This document shows, piece after piece, positions 30,760 to 42,830 of a stretch of DNA of 64,000 nt. Origin of the DNA: Halichondria panicea (taxonomy: Eukaryota > Porifera > Demospongiae > Suberitida > Halichondriidae). The notes under the pieces are model-generated. The model did not search any database and was not told the DNA's origin. It saw only the letters and a program-made list of their open reading frames with translations. The DNA is taken from NCBI RefSeq assembly GCF_963675165.1, contig NC_087389.1:2452001-2516000 (forward strand). Direction: 5' to 3'. The position numbers and the translations under genes were made by a program. The number at the start of each line of letters is the position of its first letter. Position 1 is the first letter of the stretch.

Positions 30760-31757
30760 TATAGTCTAAAATGATAGCAAAGGTACAACAACAAAAACTG
30801 TATCACCAAGTAGCTGTCCAAAGTCTTGTCATACACAGTACGTAACTTAATTCTGTTAACAGGAATGAAATGTTCCGACTCCACAGTTGTCCAAACTTGT
30901 GTAGGATGACCGTTGTAGGGATGCTCAAGCACACAGGCGAACCACATTTTGAAGCACTGCGAACTGGACGAAGACACACAAGAACACTCCAGGAAATACT
31001 CCGAACGTTCTGCCAATACGAGAGCTGCCAAAATGCCGTGAACTTCGACCACCGATCACATTGAGATTCTGGTAGGGGACAGTATTCCCCAGCAGAAAGT
31101 TCAGTTTCTAAAACACTTTGCATTAATGAGCCTTTGTTATAATTATACAAAGCTCAGAGGGTAGTCCTGGGGCCAGTTTATCGAAGCGTACATTTTGCTT
31201 GAGAGAAACCTGTTCATGAATTGTACTGAAATATGCCTGTTGTTTGTAGAGTATGATCCAAGTACTCGCTCGTATGCAAAGCACCAAAAGGAATATACCG
31301 GACCAAACTCTCGAATGCAATCCAAAAGATGCGTGCATGTTCATTGTACAAGCTTCCTTATTGTACAAGCTTCCTTGCCAAAAAGTTTACCTCCCAAAAT
31401 TCAGTTAGCTTCTCATCAGCTTCTTTTAAATGTTCCTCCGTTTTAAATGTTCCTCCGTTATTGTTCTCCTACATAAGAGATAAGTTACTTTTACAAACAG
31501 AAGCCAGCAATCCTCCATGGTAAAATACCTTTCAGTGAATATAGCATCACCCAGTTTTTCCACTGTTCAGCAGTGATACCAGAAAAACCAGACGACAACT
31601 TGGATGGAATACAACATCAGACGGACATACAAAAGAATTGACACGGCCTTGAATTTTATCGAAATCTTTGCTAGTTAAAATGGACTGATTTTTCCACAGC
31701 TCAGTAATATGCTTAGCTGTGCCGAGTAATAAATTGTGCATAGCCCATATAGAAAAG
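30760..31757 (-). pseudogene. EnSpm/CACTA transposase fragment, C-terminal half
   Basis: Minus-strand frames give AMHNLLLGTAKHITELWKNQ (about 31700; the D/A-MHN-LLG motif of tnp2 transposases), FDKIQGRVNSFVCPSDV, FGPVYSFWCFAYERVLGSYS with NNRHISVQFMNRFL (31143-31310; the DUF4218-type region), and near 30850-30950 VWTTVESEHFIPVNRIKLRT, matching the C-terminal VW…FIPV-RI pattern. The N-terminal half is missing because the locus is cut off at about 31757 by the end of another EnSpm element. Confidence 0.7.
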
Positions 31758-32030
31758 CATAGGTTGTACAACCTTGCTACAAGGTTGTAACAAGCATGTT
31801 TACAATACACAATCTGCTGTTTGCACATTGTACAATGTTGCTTATAAATTGTACAAGGTTGTACAAGGTTGTAGAAAGACGTACGTTATATTGTATGAAA
31901 TAATTTAGGTTGTGTAACTACATTGTGAACTTTTATACAAGGTTGTACAAGGTTGTAGAAAGACCTACGTGAAATAATTTAGGTTGTCTATAGCTTGTAA
32001 AAGGTTTGTAACTACATTGTGAATTTGGTA
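31757..32030. repeat. Left subterminal repeats
   Basis: At least six copies of ACAAGGTTGTA and variants in about 270 bp, including duplicated GTACAAGGTTGTAGAAAGAC blocks. The motif is partly palindromic. Confidence 0.7.
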
Positions 32031-32088
32031 AAAAGTATAGTGATATAATTATTCAGCAACCATTTTTTTGCAATGAATAATATATGAC

Positions 32089-34912
32089 TCATTCAGGTTC
32101 TTTAGAGTTCGGTAGATAGCTTGCGTATAAATAGCCCAGATCCATCACAATGAACTTGTCAACAATACTCTCTAACGGTATGACATCTTTTTCCCTGGAT
32201 AAATAGTCCACTATAATATTATATACATGATACATCAGATTTTATAGCTTACTGTGTGGCCTTGAGCGAAACTATATGGTCATTTAGCCCACAGTTTGTA
32301 ACAAGGTCATTACAGAGCTTAGGATGATAAAACTTGAACAATAGCGTATCCAAGAGCATCAAAGACCAGCACCTTTTCAAGACGGCCGTAGTGACGGACA
32401 TCACTCTTTACATATTTACATAAACAACTCCTGAATTGTCTCGCAAATGTCCCCTGTATGATGAATTCAATGAATTCAAGGTGATAATTCTATTGCTCGT
32501 TGTTATAATTATGAACTTTGAAGTACAGTAGAACCTCGATTATCCGGCCCTCGATTATCCGGAACCTCAATTATCCGGCTTGGCAGTTTTCTTTTTAATC
32601 AGATTACATAATTCAGAAAATGGGCGTGTCCCTCAAATGCGCATGCGCGTTGCAGCTGTTACCATGGAGACATGCCTGCTTTTCTTTTGCGCATGCGCAG
32701 ACAACATGTGGCACTGCTGTTCATCAATAAAGTGGGTGGATCAAGGCGTGGTTTATCTATTCGATTATCCGGCATATTCACTTATCCGGCCAGCTTCTGG
32801 AACCAAGGTGTCCGGATAATCGAGGTTCTACTGTATTGTGAAATTTGCAAGCAATTCTGTAGTAAGAGATGTCAGACACACCGATTTTCCATGTACACAG
32901 ATACTCTGTGTTAATTGCTTGCTGTGAAAATTAATTATTATGTGCATATAACGTCTCACACACTCAGAACCATACCTACGAGTTCCTTTGAGAGATAAGT
33001 GCCTTGACAGTTCCTTTTGCGTAGTATCATCTGGTAAAGAGTATCATCTGGTAAAGTGTTAATAAGGCTGGGCATGGATTGCATCATTACGATATGTTGG
33101 ACCACCTGTATATGCATATAGAATATCTGCATATAGAATAGAAGTTAATTGCATGTTTCTTACTTGTTTCTCAACACTCTGTTTCTCAACACTCTTGGAA
33201 CCATGAACCATGAAACAATTTCAATAGGGCTGACTCAAATGGAAAGCAGGAATGTGCCGCCGAGGTTCCTTGTAGAAGACCATGAATATTAATGGTCATA
33301 AATTCACCTGTATATAGTACGAAAACTCAATTAAAAGCAGTGTATCATAAATAAGATTTAGTACGAACCATAAAAGTCACTGAATAAAAAACAGTAGTGA
33401 TGGAGCAGCTTTGTGCACTGAGCTAAGTCAGCCTCAAGCACAACATCTTGCAGAAGAAGATAAATACTCTCGACTAGAAGGAGGTGATGTTGATAGAAGT
33501 CATCTGGCAATATTTTGTAGAGGACCACTGGACTATAATGTAGCAGCCATGCCTTGAGTTCGTGTGCTGTTGAGTTCGTGTGCTGTACATAAGTACCATA
33601 ATAACATAAGTACCATAATAATAGTACATATAAATTATGGCAGTGCGAATGTGCAAAAAAAATTGCACTCTGCAGTGTACCTTTCCAAAATTTCCGGGAA
33701 TGCTCGATGCTACAAGGAGTTGCTACGAGGAGTTCTTTTTATCTCATCCGGTGGTTTGATGGACATCAAAAAAGAATCAATATCTTTTATTTTACTACCC
33801 AGGTACCACAATTTGCCATGATGGCAGGGAGTGAACCACAACTTAAGTAAGAGTCAAGTAAGAGTCTAGTAACTCCTAATAGCACACAATGCATGTAATC
33901 AAAACTTGTTCCTCTAATGATGTCATGTTTAGGGATTGGGATTGTAGACAGCCACGATGGACCTTTTACTCCCATAACTTAAGGAAAGATAAGGCTGGGT
34001 ACACTTTAATTCATAACAATCATGGTCAGTACATATGTAGTTAGCACAGTACATTTGTTATTGTGAGAGACTATTTCCATATTTGGCAACATCTACTGTA
34101 AACAAGCTAGACCATAATTAACACTACAAGTCATACAACCTAAAATGTGCTTGGGTAATCACACTGTAGAGCATCCTCCACATGTTTTAAATGTTGGGAA
34201 TTTGTTCTCTTTGGTCCAGAGGGAACTTACGTTCTAACAGTTTAACGAGCTGAGATGCCAGAGAAATCTCAATGAAAGCCCTGCTCCCAGACCCATTGCA
34301 AAGGGAGCAATCACAACGTGAAAGCTTCTGGTAGCACTCATTACAGAAATAGTGTAGAATTAAGGCGGAAAACTGCTTTTTAAAATGGTAAAGTGATGGT
34401 GGTATGCTATCGCAACAAAGCTTTAGCAAATCTGCAACGGCCTCTTGTGTTAGATTGTCCTTGAAGCTGTATTTGCACACTAGACTGAGGTATGTTGGTA
34501 TCAGAGCTAGAGCTAGAGCTAGAGGCAAACGAAAGAGAGGCACAGGGGCCGGTGCAAGTAGTATCAGTGCCTTCTTCATTGTCACACTCGTCTAACACGC
34601 TTTCTTCTGGTAAGAGGTCATTAAGGGGATCACTTGTAAAGTTCAAGTCAACGATTCCTTCCTGCTCGATTGTGATGTCAGTAGCAACACTACTTCGGTG
34701 TGTAGATCTACCATCAGGACTGTGCAGAGTAGCACTTTCGTCTTCAAAATCGAAGGTTGTCGTGTCATGCGTGTTCTCGACCTCACTAGAATCTCTTTCT
34801 GTTAGTTTTCGCTTCTTGAGTATCCGATATCTGTGTGTACCACTTGTTGCTTCTCAAGCCATTCATGCAGAAAACGTAGAGAATAGCTAGTTCTACTAGC
34901 ATTGCTTGCCAT
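32089..34912 (-). CDS. EnSpm/CACTA (tnp2-type) transposase
   Basis: Minus-strand multi-exon gene. It starts MASNASRTSYSLRFLHEWLE at 34912. A Ser- and acid-rich N-terminal region (ATLHSPDGRSTHRSS, LPEESVLDECDNEEG) precedes CKYSFKDNLTQEAVADLLKL and SLYHFKKQFSALILHYFCNEC (34300-34470), the usual tnp2 N-terminal zinc-like segment. Then GVKGPSWLSTIPIPKHDIIR with GTSFDYMHCVLLGVTRLLL (33810-33975; Asp-x-Met-His core), SFLMSIKPPDEIKRTPRS, KAWLLHYSPVVLYKILPDDF and LLLVESIYLLLQD (33440-33560), KELSRHLSLKGTRR, and a C-terminal exon VDYLSREKDVIPLESIVDKF ending SYLPNSKEPE at 32089. Stops or shifts near 34800, near 34520 (AGAGCT run) and near 33710 indicate decay. Confidence 0.75.
32526..32833. mobile_element. 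pogo/Tigger-like MITE
   Basis: Perfect inverted termini starting CAGTAGAACCTCGATTATCC on both ends, flanked by TA (32524-32525 and 32834-32835), with internal repeats of CGATTATCCGG. 308 bp, no coding capacity. CAGTAGAACC termini and TA targets are characteristic of pogo-class Tc1/mariner elements. Confidence 0.9.
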
Positions 34913-35230
34913 AATGTGTTATTTACTAGACTGTGCATGTGGACTTGTACAGTACTTGTACTGCTGTTTCTAGTTCTGATCTGAACATGGCTGGGCCACG
35001 CCCAGCTAGCACTTCCGGCAGCACTAAAGTTCTGTGGCTTCTGATTGCCAAGCCACGTGAGTAGCCTGGCTATTATGTAGATCTATTGCACCACGTGGCC
35101 AATTACCACCTGGCTATTTTTTGCTTAGCACCAGTTAGAACTATAGAAGTTGAACCAGATAGACACCAGTGCTAATTATTGTAAACCAGTTTAGACTAGT
35201 CTACATAATGCCTTCATTTGTTCTTTTAAG

Positions 35231-36753
35231 ATGGATTGGCGAAGAAAGTATGAGCGTTCGTCCTCAATCAACTATCAAGCTCAATCAACTATCAAGAAGG
35301 AACTATCAAGAAGGGACACAAAGTGTTCCTTGGTGCTTTTGCACACTTCAAGTGGGGAGGAAAGTATTATGAAGCAGAGGTGCTGGCGTTGTCAGGTAAT
35401 TTATATGCTGAAAGTAGACCTACGTATATACTTACGTATATACTTTATAAAAATTATCAGTCTACCATGAAGCTTTAATAATTTATATGTAATCCTGTAA
35501 TCCTGTAATCCTGTGTATGTTCGTACCTATATAGAGAATGAGCAGAACTTGATGAACATACTTGATTAATTGACAGATGGTGAGGTCACTCGTGATCTTG
35601 AAGGGTGGTGGTGAAGATGTTGTAGCTGACTCGACTACACCTGAAAAATTACCAACTAAACCTATTGACAAATTGCCTACTAAACCTGCTCCTACTAAAC
35701 CTGCTGACAAAGTGCCAATTAAAAAAAGTCTAAAAGCCAAAAAAGTTTCTTCAGCTAAGGCTCGTGCAAAGGATCTATTTAAACACCCCCGTTACAGTGA
35801 GACAATTCTACCATTGATGCTCAGGCAGTGGTGCGTTGTATTTATAATCCTCGTGCAATCAAAATATTGGGAGCATGCATGTGTGCAAATAGAAGCGTAC
35901 GTGTTACTTAATTGCAATTACTGTAGTCCCTCTATTCATGTATAGGTATCTCCTCAGACGGATGTGGTTAAAAGAAGTGACGAGCAACTACTTGAGGTAA
36001 TTATAAGTGTACAATAAAAAATTAATAATGTTTATAGGATTTGGATCAAGGTAATCAGCTGAACGATTCGGGGATGTTTGATGCGAGTTTCAATGTAAGT
36101 TTGCTTATAATTCAAGCTGCACATGTGTATACATTTCCACATTTTTCTAGGATCTTAAAGCCTTTGAACCATTAGCACCACCACCGAACCTGGCCAGTGA
36201 TCATACTATGAAGCAACGACCAAATGTAAGATATATACAATCATATACATAGCTTTTTTAATTTGCGCATATAACATAACTGATGGCATTATGTTATTAC
36301 TGTATAAGCAGGAAATATTGACAAGCTAGCATTATAATAACTAAAAATCGTTGTGCATGCATGCACAAGCAGGTCAGACGTATTGAGACAATTGAAGGTT
36401 ACGGCGTATATTTGACACAACGTCAACTTGATGAGGCTCTGCACCAAAGCTGCAGCTCGCCGACTCGCCTTGTAAACTTAATGTCGTGCTTTTTTCCACC
36501 GACACTGATGGCGAAATCCTCTTGCTTTGGAACGCGGAGATTCCCGAAACTAAACGAAGATATTGTTGGAGCATGCTTCAGTAAGTCATGGCTGTATGAA
36601 ATCTGTATGATAATTAAACTATGTCATATGCGTACAGGGTTTGTGCAGGTGCAGAAGAGGTATCCAGAAGTTGGAAGATCAACTCTCGTCAATGCTGTGA
36701 ACGACAAATGTGCCAATCATAGAAGGGCTGGCACAAAGTGGCTATACACGTAA
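35231..36753 (+). CDS. BEN-domain protein in EnSpm element
   Basis: Plus-strand exons: GAFAHFKWGGKYYEAEVLALS (about 35335-35395), resembling a Tudor/PWWP-like basic β-barrel strand pair; a Lys/Pro-rich linker with KLPTKPIDKLPTKPAPTKPAD and KSLKAKKVSSAKARAKDLFK (35640-35785); short exons DLDQGNQLNDSGMFDASFN and DLKAFEPLAPPPNLASDH; then a BEN domain, LDEALHQSC, PTRLVNLMSCFFPPTLMAKS, SCFGTRRFPKLNEDIVGAC, an intron, and VQKRYPEVGRSTLVNAVNDK-CANHRR ending at 36753. BEN domains bind DNA and chromatin proteins in animals. A companion gene divergent from the transposase suggests a role in element DNA binding or silencing escape; that part is inference. The frame changes near 35330 may be duplication errors. 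Confidence 0.7.
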
Positions 36754-36884
36754 AATGAACAATCCATTTGTCTCCCCTACTTATGTCATTTACTTACTTA
36801 TTTTGTCTCACTCTGACTCATTATTGATCATGAACGATTATTGGATGCAACATTGTTACATGTAGGTAGTGTACACAGATTGTT

Positions 36885-36990
36885 TACAACCTTGCTACAA
36901 CCTTGTCTACAACCAGGTCACAACCTAGTTACAGTTTCAATTACTACCTTGTCACAGTCTTGTCACAACCTTGTTCAACAGGTTGTGACA
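36885..36990. repeat. Right subterminal repeats
   Basis: Copies of ACAACCTTG, ACAACCAGG and ACAACCTAG in about 100 bp, inverse in orientation to the left cluster. Confidence 0.65.
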
Positions 36991-37015
36991 AGGGATGTTT
37001 GAAATTAGTGAAATT

Positions 37016-40000
37016 AGTGTTTAGTTTAGTGTAATTTAATATGAACTTTGAACTTTCCATTGAGAATTAATGAACGAGTAAAGATATAATTGAGGTAACA
37101 CAGGTAACACAATAATGATAACACCGAACCATTAATTATATGAAAACAAGAAGTCAGTCATAGTCAGTCATGTGACGTACAGTTGCCTGAAACCTTCTTG
37201 TGTCATTGTGTCATTGTGTCAGCGTAATTTCAGGATATGGTACTCATTGTATGAGTGTGAGTGATGCTTGCGTTCTGACTCCATTAGCCATGTTTTAAAA
37301 ATTAATTTATTATGTACAATGCTGAATCATGAATCACAACTGCGTGCTATCACTACATCATTGCCCAGATGAAATGTACAAGTTCAATTGTACACGGTAC
37401 ATCATATAGGTTGGCCTTGGCCGACTCTTAAAACCAAGCATTGTGCAAAGTATTTGTGGTTTTCATGGTTGGAGGTCTGACCACGAATATCACGAATGAA
37501 GCGACTTTGCCTACCTTTACCTCGTGCAAGCAGCAACCACGCACGAAATTATTTTGTCCCCCCGAAAATTGGGAGCTTCTGTTGCCATCTCGCGGCTGAG
37601 TGGTCTGACCGTACATCTGTTCGAGTGTACGGATTTTTCATACAAACCGATACAAACGGATCGCCATGCGGATAAGGGGGGGGGGGGGCTAAGGGGGGCG
37701 AGCACCAACAGAAGCAATAATCGTTGAGTGAATGGCTGGAACCAGTCAACGTTTAGTGCAAAGTTAGATGAAGTGCAAAATTATAATGGCAGTAAGGAAC
37801 AGTAAGGAAATCGTTCCCATCTCAGTGAAATCAGAAACTAATTACTACAGAATCTGTACCGTATGAATGGGGCTTGAACTTTGAACCTACAGATAGAGAT
37901 TGGCCAAAGCTGTAACGTTACCTTTTACAATAATACTATTGTCGATATGTGCAAGCTCTTGTCAGTTTTCTTTATGTTGATGTAGCAGAAATGTTGCATT
38001 TACACATGAGGTACACATGAGGTTTACACACACATGAGGTTTACACATGAGCTCGTCAGGAGCTCGGCAGGGCACTGCAGTGGCCATGTCTTGAGCAGTT
38101 TATTATTGCTGATTCAGATTCAGTTAAAGGGGTTCAGTTAAAGGGGTCCGGATTAGCGAGCTTTTGCTTCAACCCTCACTGAACTAGCGAGTCTTGAGTC
38201 CTTCCCTGATGTTTGTACAGACCTCATCTCCAGCACTCATGAGTACTGGGACGAAAGTGCGTAGTACCGCGGTCGTCGTCTTTGTAGCATCAAGAGGTAC
38301 GTGTTGTAGCTCTGTGTGTGTGGTTCTTAGCTGACCCCGTTGCATTGCATGTGACTGCAGATTTCTAAATGGGTGGACGTAGCAAGTTGCTACTACCTGA
38401 CCTGCACTATTATGCGTAGACTGTAGACTGTGTTTGTGTAGACTGTGTTTGTGTGGCTGTTGTGTGTGTGTCTGTTGTGTGTGTCTGTTGTGTGTATTTT
38501 GATTCGTGGATTAGCAACTTATTTCTTGACGGCTAGTTTGACTCAATAAAGTAGTCGTGGCGAATGTAGTCGTGGCGAATGACTCCATCCAACTGATCCA
38601 ATTTACACGTTGGGCACACAAAAAGAAATTGTTCAACTGGAGTGTCCAATATAATTATAGGAACAGACAAACATGCAACAGACAAACAGACAAACATGCA
38701 ATGAAAAAATTTGTGTGCATAAGCTTACCCTATCAATAGCAAATCTTCTGCTTTGACACAGAGATTGCACAGTTGGTATTTCCCGAAGTACAGTAAGCTA
38801 ACCATGCCCATGTTTTTAACTTTCTTTCTGGTACAGGTAGGGACTGGGTATGGAGTCAACTAAAATCTAGCAAACAAAATTAATATAGATGTGCAGATCT
38901 ACAGTCACCCCCAGTGTCACAACTGATATTTGAATACAAAAAGTTCAAACTTACTCAATCGAGCAGTTGATTTTGCTAGCTATAGTATTGTGTGCTTCAC
39001 TCTGTCTGACTTCACTCTGTCTGACGTTGACGTAGAGTAGAATCAATTTTGTTATTTCGATACGCTTCGTCTTCACAACTTGAAAGTCCGCTTCACAGTT
39101 ATCTTCTACCTGGTAGTCTGGCTAGAAGACTCGTGATGATTTTGTCAACTAACCATACATTCCTATTATACATTCCTATTATACGTACATGTTGCACTCT
39201 CACACTCTCACACTACTTATTAACACTACTTATTAACAAGTCTTTATAATTGTATAAAATTATATGCAGAAGCTACTATCACGAAAAAGTTTATGTCAAG
39301 TGAAGAAGGTGACACTGATCTTATCACGCGTGATCGGTAATAGTGCTGTATTATGAAAGACCAGACCAGGTAGATAGTTGTATGTATGTAAGATATTTAT
39401 TTACTCTGTGATGTGTGATGTGTTTGACAATTTGTGGTTTTCGTGTTTGGCGGTCTTGACCACGTATATTTTACCCCACGAATGAATGAATGAAGCGACC
39501 TTGCTACCCACGAAATCTCCACGAAATCTCCCAATATTGCTCCACGAAATATTTTGTCCCCCGAAAATTACCGCTAGAGTTTTTTTTTTTTTTTTTTTTT
39601 GTGATGCATATCGTATGATTATGATCTCGATCCCAGGCCGCTCTCAGAGGGCCCATAATAGAAAAGGGCCCATAATCCCCAGAAACTGGGGACTCCGTAT
39701 AATGCTCAGTAAAACAATGACGTCAAATCGATTGTGAATTTGCGATTGTGAATTAACTGCGATTGTGAATTAACAAAGAACTCACAGCAGAACTCACAGC
39801 AGAACTCACAGCCTGCAACAGTGTGGTTATTGTTATTGTTGCATCATAAAAATAAATGACATATGGCTTACCTACCAACTTGACCACACCGAGCCATCTT
39901 TCACGTGAGCCATCCTCTATGCATAAACTTCCAAAATTGTATCTCCACATCTGTACAATTTGAGGACACTAAAGTTAGCTTTGTTTTGCACTAAATAAAC

Positions 40001-40196
40001 CAGATTTCAAATTTGGAATCAATTGGACCAGGGGTTCTGAGTTTTAGAGTCGCCCACAAAAATTTACATTTTTTGTGGCCGATGACGTCATCAATTACGC
40101 GCGGTGACGTCGTCGCCACAGTAACAAATAAATTTTTTGGTAGTGAAATTTCAAGATTCTTTTGTCAAACTAAGCCACTTTGTTTGTGAACAGCAT
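37016..40196. other. Gene-poor stretch with dispersed repeats
   Basis: 37448-37580 and 39432-39572 are diverged copies of one repeat (GGTTTTCRTG, GTCTGACCACG, CGAAATTATTTTGTCCCCC, CGAAAATT), probably a MITE. 37165-37195 is the reverse complement of part of 50750-50795 (TCATGTGACGTACAGTTGCC). There is a G run at 37677-37690 and a T run at 39579-39600. An exon-like piece MSTGTKVRSTAVVVFVASR with a GTACGT donor begins at 38239, but I cannot link it to anything. Confidence 0.45.
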
Positions 40197-40518
40197 GCCT
40201 AGGAAAAGCAAGAGAGCTAGTGTCAAGAAGACTCTGGCTAGCACCTCATTACTAGATACATCACTTGATACAACATCACTTGATACAACACCTCACTTGA
40301 TAGCTTAGCATTTCTTGAATCAGAGGATGAGGATGACCGCACAAACTTCAAGCTTGTCGAAAGATTCCCTAAGATCGCTTGGTGTATTTCTCTGCAATGT
40401 ATTTACCAGCAATATCTTAACAGAAGCTGCCAAATTATCAGCAAGAATTGTTGGTAAAAGTGATAGAACTGTGAGGCAGTGGAGGACAAATGTCATTAAT
40501 AACAAAGGGAAGCGTTGA
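40197..40518 (+). pseudogene. Transposase N-terminal fragment (basic tail plus HTH)
   Basis: MPRKSKRASVKKTLASTSLL with a run of D-T-T-SLDTT repeats (from ACTTGATACAACATC duplications), then LESEDEDDRTNFKLVERFPK and, in the next frame, DSLRSLGVFLCNVFTSNILT with KSDRTVRQWRTNVINNKG. The VGKSDRTVRQWR segment looks like a helix-turn-helix followed by the start of a DDE enzyme in multicopy invertebrate genes. The rest is not found downstream. Confidence 0.45.
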
Positions 40519-40974
40519 TACGTGATACCCATGGAAACATAAGGTGGTGGGTTAGAGTAATAAAACAGTACAGCACAGCTAAGGTCCTAGATCAGTGCAT
40601 TCATGCTATCACTTGTAGTATTAGAGCGGTGCGGTAATTAGAAGGTACGTATAAAACTTTTTCACTACAATAAGTTGTATTATCATAACAATAACTGTGA
40701 TTTGGGATCTTGGATATCATTCAAGGAATATACATCGACGTAAATATTCCACTTGGCAGACCAACGTTGCAAAATGTAAGGAGAACCGCATCATCGACAA
40801 CACTGTCACTTAGAGAGTCCACACTCTTCACAATATCGAGAACAGCACAATATCGAGAACAGCCTACAGCCTTCTCAGTGAAAAGTTGGTTTCAATGGCC
40901 TTCGAGACCCACGCACTCTACCCAATGTCTGCTCCTTTAAATACGTGATGTCAACACCAAAAAGTTCATTTGTA

Positions 40975-41120
40975 TGAAAAACCACGTACGTTTATAATAA
41001 AACACATACGTATGTTTATAACAAATAACATTGCAGGAAACCACATACGTTTATAGAAAACACGTACGTTTATAGCCAAAACACGTAGGTTTTATTGTGG
41101 CGTAAAATGAAACACGTACC
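40975..41120. repeat. ACACGTACGTTTATA short repeats
   Basis: Six variants of CACRTACGTTTATA in 145 bp, resembling transposon subterminal repeats. No matching cluster was found on the other side. Confidence 0.6.
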
Positions 41121-42349
41121 GCATGCGCATGGAACAACCTTTTGAGTATGGTGCGAGAGGGTGAAGGAAATAGTTAGATAAATCTTATCCTTTCCTTGTC
41201 GCATTGATGGTGCACCCACGGACTGCGGACTGCTTGTTTGCACAGTTCGTCTACGTCTTTTCGTTGGGACGGTGTAGCGAGGTTTATAAAAGATTACCAC
41301 AGTACCAAAAAGAGTGACAATCCGCTGCTCTCCTGTAGTGTGTAGTTTTAGAGTCTACGGTGATATTTCTTATTGCAGGATATTCTTGCGGCTACAAATG
41401 TACCGTTTGTAGTATACACCACCGGCAGAAGAATGATGGGTTTCAGGGAATCTTTTTCAGCAAAAATTAATTATCAAGCTGACATTCAAGTTTTGCTTTG
41501 CTCAACTCCGGGAAATTTTGCTGCTAGCGTGTAGGACTGAAAGCCAACAGAACAGCAAGACACTGGTACTGCTATACGCATACTGCCCATCGATTGGGTC
41601 CCTAGATGGTGATACAGTTGTGGAATCGGATGGTGCCGCTCTCTTGCGATCCATTCAGTGCGTGTGCGCTAAGTTGCTTAGTAATAAAAATGAATCATTC
41701 TGCATAATTCAATTCTCTCTACAAATGGCTCTTCAAATGGCTGACATGCAGACGCTCTTACCGTTTCCCAATGAGTGGGCGCTGACACTGCACGATCTTC
41801 GTCGTCAGGATTGATCGTCATGGAACTCTGTAGTAACTAGCCCTATTTATAAGCTAGTCGGCCGCACGCTAGACTGTCACAAGTAGGCAAAAGCAGACGT
41901 GTCAAGAGCCTGGGCATCCATTGAATAAGCGATCACAGTAGGATCGGCTAATGGAACAGAGGATGCCTCTCAGGATGAGGACTCAGATGTAGACAGCAAC
42001 TGAGCTCACAAATTATTATGTTATTCGCTTTTTTATCTTGCATACATGTATCCTGTTATGTGTTGTTGATTTGGTGTTGTTGATTTGGTGTTAATTGAGT
42101 TTGGTGGGCGCTTTTGCACGGTTCAGTAGCCCCAGCCTAAATGTAGCGGTTCGGTGGTATCTGTCCAAAAGTGAACGTATCGGTGTTGGTCTCAGTGATA
42201 TGTTCTCATTGATATGATTGTTGTTTGAGACCATGTTGAAGGGAAAGAGTATTAAGTCTATCCCTGCTGAAGGATGCGATAGTGACAGGAGTGGCAAGGT
42301 GTGCCGGCTGTTTACACAACGTACTAGGATGCATTTTCGGGCTTTCGAA
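41121..42349. other. No recognised gene
   Basis: A plus frame at 41518-41814 and a minus frame at 41070-41300 are open but show no known motif. TGTTGTTGATTTGG is duplicated at 42061-42090. Confidence 0.35.
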
Positions 42350-42830
42350 TCAAGCATCACAGCCATCGATTTCTGAGATACACAGCCATTGACACTGCTT
42401 CAGCCCAATACCGTTTTGAGAGGTTTGCGTCCAGCAGCATCGATCGGGCAGACTCGACCAGGGTCCTGTTGTTCTGTTGTGGTCTCGTGTCTTATCCCCT
42501 CGTCTCTTCTCGAACGCGTTTGATGTATACACCTGTCCTGAGGGCTTCTGCTTGCTTTGCCTTTCATCAAGGGCTTTCCACTCGAGAAAACTTCAAACAC
42601 TTGGTCCTTGCTATTCAATACATACACCCATGTGTACCTAGATTTGTCGTCCGTGAATGTCAGAAAGTATTCTCCTCCTCCAAGGGACTTCTCCTGTATC
42701 TTTCCGCACACATCTGAGTGGACGACTTCAGTAGTTTGAGTTGTACTGCTCGAAAAGGGGCCGGACCTGTTGCATCCATGGACTCATCATCGTTGAATAC
42801 CATTTGTGACACACCATACTTCATTCAGAT
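42350..42830 (-). pseudogene. Ty1/copia integrase fragment
   Basis: Minus-strand pieces: TTEVVHSDVCGKIQEKSLGG, GEYFLTFTDDKSRYTWVYVL, KSKDQVFEVFS (42590-42740), and further on a YTSNAFEK / DEGIRHETT region in shifted frames (42440-42540). These are copia integrase core motifs; TDDKSRY contains a catalytic-core Asp region. No RT, RNase H or LTR is nearby. The first part is duplicated at 43314-43592. Confidence 0.8.

Larger units (their letters stand above)
31757..37015. mobile_element. EnSpm/CACTA-type element with divergent BEN-domain gene
   Basis: Borders are inferred from dense subterminal repeats: ACAAGGTTGTAC-type words at 31757-32030 and their inverse, ACAACCTTG-type words, at 36885-36990, as in plant and animal CACTA elements. 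A TAGTG trinucleotide context (AAATTAGTG, about 37008-37016) fits a CACTA-class right terminus, but I could not pair it with a CACTA at the left. Inside, a tnp2-type transposase reads left from 34912 and a BEN-domain gene reads right from about 35231, so the two share a roughly 0.3-kb bidirectional promoter region. A pogo-like MITE sits in a transposase intron. Confidence 0.65.

Noticed and set aside
37517-37749. Proline-rich frames around the G run
   Set aside because: Produced by a GGGGGG tract in three frames; no splice context.
38239-38296. First exon of a host gene
   Set aside because: One ATG-to-donor stretch without downstream exons is not enough.
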